Positions 59,345 to 64,000 of a stretch of DNA of 64,000 bases are shown piece by piece (position 1 is the first letter of the stretch; each line of letters begins with the position of its first letter). The notes beneath the pieces were generated by a model. That model was not told where the DNA came from and searched no databases. It worked only from the letters and a program-made list of their open reading frames with translations. Source of the stretch: Serendipita indica DSM 11827 (Eukaryota; Basidiomycota; Agaricomycetes; Sebacinales; Serendipitaceae); the NCBI GenBank assembly GCA_910890315.1, contig CAJVGD010000042.1, forward strand, positions 248,001-312,000, in the 5' to 3' direction. The translations under genes were made by a program, and so were the position numbers.

Positions 59345-62300
59345 CTAATCCTCTTCTTCCTCTTCCCACTCATCATCTTCCTCTCCTCGATGACCAGCAG
59401 GATGATCTTCATCATCACTCTCGACCAATATTTTTCGTGGCCCACGCGAGGAACGCGTCGAGTGGCGCGTGCCCGTACTGCTCGCCGCTGAAAAGCTCGA
59501 CTGCGTCGAAGATTGGGAAAAATGTCGGTACCCCTGTGTAGACGACGTCGACGTGGCTTGCGAACTTGGCGGCTCCGTCCCCCAACCCTCCTCACCGTCC
59601 GTGTCCCGACTCCACACTCCTCTAGTCTCGAGTGGTGAGAACAATTCGAGTGTCGAAGCTGTCGTAGCACGCGTATGCTTTCGTTTTTCCTTCTTCGTCT
59701 TTTGTTGTTTCTGCTTCTTGCCTTGCTCCTTTGACAACTGAACTGGAGGCTCAACCGGTGGCTCCACTTTAGGAAACATAGCGTCGAAATCCCGAAATAC
59801 TGAAAGACTGCTATACGCTTCACTCGTCGCTCGTGCGTTGGTAGCGGCGATCGCACGCACAAAGACGTCGTTGAGTGCATTTTGCTTAGCAGCTTTGGAC
59901 GATTCGCCCGCACGTCGATATAGCTCTGCATATCCACACATCAGAACGTTGAAAAAGGCCGAAAAAGCGCGTACCAGAAAAACGTTGCCCAATCCACAAT
60001 CCTGCACGTGCATGTCCAACTTGATAAAGGTTTGAGTCCTTGCCTTGCGCTTGCGCAGAGCGTATCGTGCGGCCATCTGCAGCGTCAACCGGTGCGGCGG
60101 CAGATGTGACTGCACCGAGCCCAGAGGCGAGTTGCCGCGTTGTTTCCAGGATCTTCGCAGCATAATCGAACGAAGTGTCGACGTATTGACCGGCGGTGAG
60201 GACGAGCACCAACAGGCGAAGGTAATTGTCGCGGCTCTTGGACGACAGGTCAAGCGCTGCGGAGGTTTTGCCTAGATGCCGCATATCAACAACTAATCAT
60301 AGTTTGAAATCCATGAAGCCTTACTTTGCCCGGATAACCTCGTCTGTCACCGCAGCCGCAATGATTCTTCCAACCACAATCATCCCTTCACCCCAAGCGC
60401 CTTGCAAGCATCCCTCCGAGACCTCGGATGCCAGTTCGAGAATCGATTGTTCGTCATCGACCTCGCCTTGAAACTGGAAAGGTTCACCGCCTTGCTTCAA
60501 GAGTCCAACCCGTACAAAGACTTCTCCGGCCACTGCGAGCGCACCAATCACACTCAAACCGGCGTTTCCATTCGACCTTTCATCCATATATGCCGCGATA
60601 CGATAGCACTCGAGCGCAAGAGGCGCCTTGCCCAGGGCGTGTGCGAGCTGTCCGTGCAATAATGTTACGCGTGGGGCAAATGCCTTCCACAAATCCCCAC
60701 CCTCTGTTAACGGATGTCCATTACCAGTAGCTGTGTCAGCGACTGCACTCGAGTTGTTGTTATCGACCGCGCGAATGTACGAGACTGTCTCGTTCAAGTA
60801 CCGATCTGCGTCATCAAACTCGCTGCGAATGAGACACACAGAGATGAGCTCGCAGTAGTTTATGGCTCGAATGTATGCGATAGCTCTTTGCGCGTGCACC
60901 GAGTCTGCGACGCCGAGACCTCGTCCAACTGCAGAATAGTGTCAGTAAATGGCACAAATCTAGGGCGAAGGTAGAGTAGCTATGGAAGGAGGCAACGGAA
61001 GAAGCTAGACGACTTACACGATAAGAGAGGTCCGCCCTCCAAGATGGATAAAGTTGGGTTGCTGGTTCTAGGATCATCAACAGATCCCACTCGTAGACCC
61101 TCTTCAACAAAAATCTTGCGTTTCGGTCTCTTTCCGGCCCCATCACGCTTTGCAGATGCAGAAATCGCAAACGTGAGCTGATAAAGAACACGAGGGTGAG
61201 TGACCTTGATCCTCAACGGCTGTTCTGGGTTTGAGCTGACTGGGACCTGCTCACTCCGTAAAAACTCGAGGAAGAGGGACCGGAAAATGACGCACTTGGA
61301 TGATACCCATCTCATCTCCGCCAGCCCATCCATCGCTGTCGTCTTTCGATAGGTCGTTCATCTTATCCATCATCTCATGCAATAGCGCCAGCCGCTCTGA
61401 GCACCGCACCGACTGGCCACAATGCGTGAGCCAAAGCACACCGAGCATCAGCACATGGACACGTAGATAGCGCATATAAGGCGGGATGATCATATCGCTC
61501 GATTTCTCATCAACCATTGACTGCAGTGGTTGTCCGCTCTCGCTCATAACAGCAGCGTAGACGTCCATCCCAAGTGGATTGGTGGGGAGTGAGAATGCTG
61601 GAGTCTTGAAGTTTGCTGATACGTGTATTGGACCACCACTCGCGAGGAGATCCTGGACAAGTGGCGTCGCATTTCCAGCGCTTTGACCACTTGGTCCCGG
61701 CGTTATATTAGAAGACACATTCTTCTCTTTCTCTTCACTCTTTTCGTCAGTCGATGCTGAGAGTTGCTTGTCAAAGCCATCCATCCCCAACACTAGTTCT
61801 GCTTCCGCAAGCGCCGCATCCAGTTTGGACGCCGTGACGTGCTCAGACTCCGAGGTTGAATGATGTTGGAAGAGGGTAGTCCATTTTGTCACAATGGCCA
61901 ACTGGTACACCGCGTAATCTCCGTGACCGTTTGCTAGCATGGCCAGTGCATTCAACTGAGACAATGCAGCAGCGAGATCACTTTCACGCACCCGTATCCC
62001 ATCGCTAGGTTCTGATTGACCAATGAGCGAGTGGACAATTGCTAAATGAGCCTCGTACGCCGCCCACACTTTGTCTGTCGGAATCGGTTGTGCAGCATTA
62101 GAGAGCGGGAGAAGCCTCTTTATCAAAACGCGTGCGTGCTTTGGATTGTCTTGATAAAGTGCCAGTTGAGCGTGCATAAGCGTCAGACGGTGTCGGAGGT
62201 GCTTGAGTGACGCAAAACGGTCGGAGAGCTGCAGTGCACGTGCGATGGCATCCTCAATTTCTTCTACCTTTAGACCCCATTCTGGAACATACACATCCGC

Positions 62301-63048
62301 CTTGGACTTTTTGGGCGACGAGTTTTCTTCCTTGACCGAAGGGGAAGAACTATTAAACGATGAAACGAGTTGTATACCCAACTCCGCGAGCATAACCCAG
62401 GCGAAACATTCTTGTTCCGGTGAGAGTGCCATCTCCGGCGATGGGTCGTCGGCGGTAGAGAGGATTCGTCGTAAGGCGGTGATGGATGCCTCGAGTGAGG
62501 GATAGTGCTGAGGTGAAGTAGGTGGTTGAATGAGCAAATATGGCATAGAAAGTGCGAGTGATGCTAGCGGCAAAGCGAGCCGCATTGGAGTTGTTGCAGC
62601 TCGTGTTCGCATAGTAGGTGAAGGTGGAGCTGCAGACCTAGTGAGGAGAGATAATGAGTCGGAAGAAGAATCTTGACGGGGTAGGGCTGGGGGTATATGC
62701 GGCGTAGAGGTCATAACCAAATTATTTTCTTTCAAAAGACTTGTAGGGGTCATTGGCTGTTTCTAAGCAGCTGATGAGATCTAATATACTATCTGAAATG
62801 ATTATCCGACCAACCTGTGGGGACGAAATATGCGAAGAACGAGCGTATGGAGCAACTGGTCGTTCGAGGGGCAAAGCCAGCCCGCCGAGTTGGTCAGACG
62901 CGATGCGTAGACGCGCCTTTGTTGGCGTTGACGCTTCTTCTTCGTCATCCTCGCGCTTTCGTTTCTTGAGACGCGTCGGCGTTGGTGAAGGCGGACCGTC
63001 TGTGGCAAAGGAAGGGTTGGAAAAGTATGGATGTTGAATACCCGACAT
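59345..63048 (-). CDS. Probable cohesin loading factor Mau2/Scc4-type TPR protein
   Basis: Start MSGIQHPYFSNPSFATDG at 63048; exon 1 splices from SSHISSPQ to PMTPTSLLKENNLVM. A basic linker (RLKKRKREDDEEE) is followed by helical-repeat sequence typical of the Scc4/Mau2 family: EEIEDAIARALQLSDRFASL, LMHAQLALYQDNPKHARVLI, AALSQLNALAMLANGHGDYA, YLRVHVLMLGVLWLTHC, RAINYCELISVCLIRSEFDD, LLHGQLAHALGKAPLALECY, LRLLVLVLTAGQYVDTSFDY. Mau2/Scc4 pairs with Scc2 to load cohesin on chromatin. The C-terminus is a Ser-rich tail ending in an acidic run (EEDDEWEEEEED). The all-helical TPR layout and order fit, but no single diagnostic motif makes the name certain; another TPR protein is possible. Confidence 0.55.
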
Positions 63049-63270
63049 GTAGAGTGCAAAATAAAGTAGTCTAGGGAATAAACAACCACTACCCTCGATG
63101 GCCACGGACAAGGCCGAGATCAAGTGTGCCGCCACCGGTCGCCGCCATTTCGACTTGGAATGTGAAAGTATTTGGGAGCAAAATAGAGGCTCAGAGATGC
63201 TTTTCAAATTAGGTGAATGTCCAAATCAAAAGCAAAATAGAGGTCATGGCTCCCTAAAGCAAAAAGATGT

Positions 63271-63379
63271 GCAACCGGTGGGATTTGAACCCACGCGACT
63301 TTCGTCATGAGGAGATCCAGTAAATCTGGAAAGATTGTAAATCTTGAATCTCACGCCTTAACCGCTCGGCCACAGTTGC
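63271..63379 (-). tRNA. tRNA-Leu (CAA) with intron
   Basis: Minus strand: acceptor GCAACTG/CGGTTGC, D arm GCCGAGCGGTTAAGGC, anticodon loop TTCAAGA (CAA) interrupted by about 26 nt containing a CCAG..CTGG hairpin, then TCTC of the stem, a variable arm GAC-GAAA-GTC, and T arm GTGGGTTCAAATCCCAC. The long variable arm restricts it to Leu or Ser; the CAA loop favours Leu. Confidence 0.75.
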
Positions 63380-63682
63380 AATATTCTAGGGAGTTTGCTC
63401 ATGTAGAGTTTATAAAGTTACTATTAAAATCTCCCGTCCGAGATGCTCCCGTGAATCTGGCACAAGCGCCGTCTTCGTTACGCGTACACAACAGTGGCAT
63501 TTCTCCTGTTATGCAACTATCCGACCTTTGGCGGTCCGCGGGTGGTCCATAGTTTGTCCGCACGTTGACCTCGCCCATTCCAACCCGCACTCAAACGTGT
63601 CCCCCGTTTCTGCGCTTCATGCTCTTTTAAGCTTTTTTTCCAAACATCTGGTGCATCTTTCAGACGGAAAACACACAAGTGT

Positions 63683-64000
63683 ATGACGCTGTTCAGCGTC
63701 CATCTCGACCCGACGCTCGTCGTCGTTGTCAATGATGAGCAAAATGTTCCGGCAATCAGCCCACTGCTTGAATCAGACACAAGTCTCATCTCCACTCGTG
63801 ACGCGAGCGGTGACGGCGGCAAAGCACTAGCACCGACGGACCTCGCCTCCGAGCCAATCGCTCCACCACCGCCTACCGCAGCATCCACGACAGCGTTGCG
63901 AAATGGCTCCCAAGTCCTCAAAAAGGGTATGCCAATTCGTGTACCCATGCTTCAGCGCGCAAGGACGTCGACGTTCTGGACCCGTGACAAGGACAAGCGA
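63683..64000 (+). CDS. Unknown protein, 5' part only (runs off window)
   Basis: An ATG at 63683 opens a frame of 106 codons that stays open to the window end: MTLFSVHLDPTLVVVVNDEQ, then SPLLESDTSLISTRDASG, PTDLASEPIAPPPPTAAST, and VLKKGMPIRVPMLQRARTST. It is rich in Ala, Pro, Ser and Asp, with no recognised domain yet. Codon use is GC-rich like the neighbouring genes. It is divergent from the tRNA-Leu and the cohesin-loader gene. Confidence 0.5.
   Translation, partial: MTLFSVHLDPTLVVVVNDEQNVPAISPLLESDTSLISTRDASGDGGKALAPTDLASEPIAPPPPTAASTTALRNGSQVLKKGMPIRVPMLQRARTSTFWTRDKDKR

Noticed and set aside
1-64000. CRISPR array, bacterial operon or plasmid features
   Set aside because: The spliced eukaryotic gene structure throughout rules out such systems; the tandem 129-bp repeat is coding WD40 sequence.

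Overview
The window is nuclear DNA of a filamentous basidiomycete. Genes are packed tightly on both strands and split by many 43-60 bp GT-AG introns. The families present (NACHT-WD40 NLRs, DUF6533 membrane proteins, Zn2Cys6 regulators, eisosome PIL1, GH47 and GT15 glycan enzymes, F-box/LRR relics, intron-bearing tRNAs) are typical of Agaricomycetes. The NLR and G-alpha styles resemble what I know of Rhizoctonia/Ceratobasidium (Cantharellales); that assignment is an inference.

Layout. 1-2.9 kb: the 5' end of an NLR gene (minus, running off the window) head to head with a broken chitin-synthase N-terminus. 3-9 kb: a decayed F-box/LRR gene, a large G-protein alpha subunit with frame breaks, an SH3-repeat gene and a second decayed F-box gene. 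9.4-14.8 kb: gene-poor DNA bounded by an inverted repeat that includes a tRNA-Lys on the left and half of that tRNA on the right. 15-31 kb: a secreted GPI-type protein, GH47 mannosidase, tRNA-Thr, dynein light chain LC8 plus a broken LC8 paralog, a DUF6533 protein, a Zn2Cys6 transcription factor and a PIL1-type eisosome protein. 31.6-41.8 kb: an NLR array with the WD40-tail relic of a lost unit, a second chitin-synthase fragment, a complete NACHT gene with twelve WD40 units (eleven of them nearly identical), and a copy of the 3' flank. 42.5-64 kb: a GT15 mannosyltransferase, a hypothetical gene, a second complete NACHT-WD40 gene (14 divergent repeats), a secreted/transmembrane protein, mitochondrial ribosomal protein uL14m, a second DUF6533 protein, tRNA-Leu(AAG), a probable Mau2/Scc4 cohesin loader, tRNA-Leu(CAA) and the start of an unknown gene at the right edge.

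The most striking content is the NLR system. Two complete NACHT-WD40 genes, a third 5' end and a fourth 3' relic lie within 52 kb. One head-to-head module (chitin-synthase fragment plus NLR 5' half) is present twice as an inverted repeat about 31 kb apart, and the NLR 3' flank is present twice as a direct repeat. In NLR1 the near-identical 43-residue WD40 units vary mainly at a few surface positions, the pattern known from fungal nonself-recognition (HET/HNWD) receptors. NLR2 has the same overall architecture but diverged repeats.

Several conserved genes between 4.5 and 23 kb carry single-base frame breaks although the protein match continues on both sides. Sequencing or assembly error and true gene decay cannot be separated from this sequence alone.
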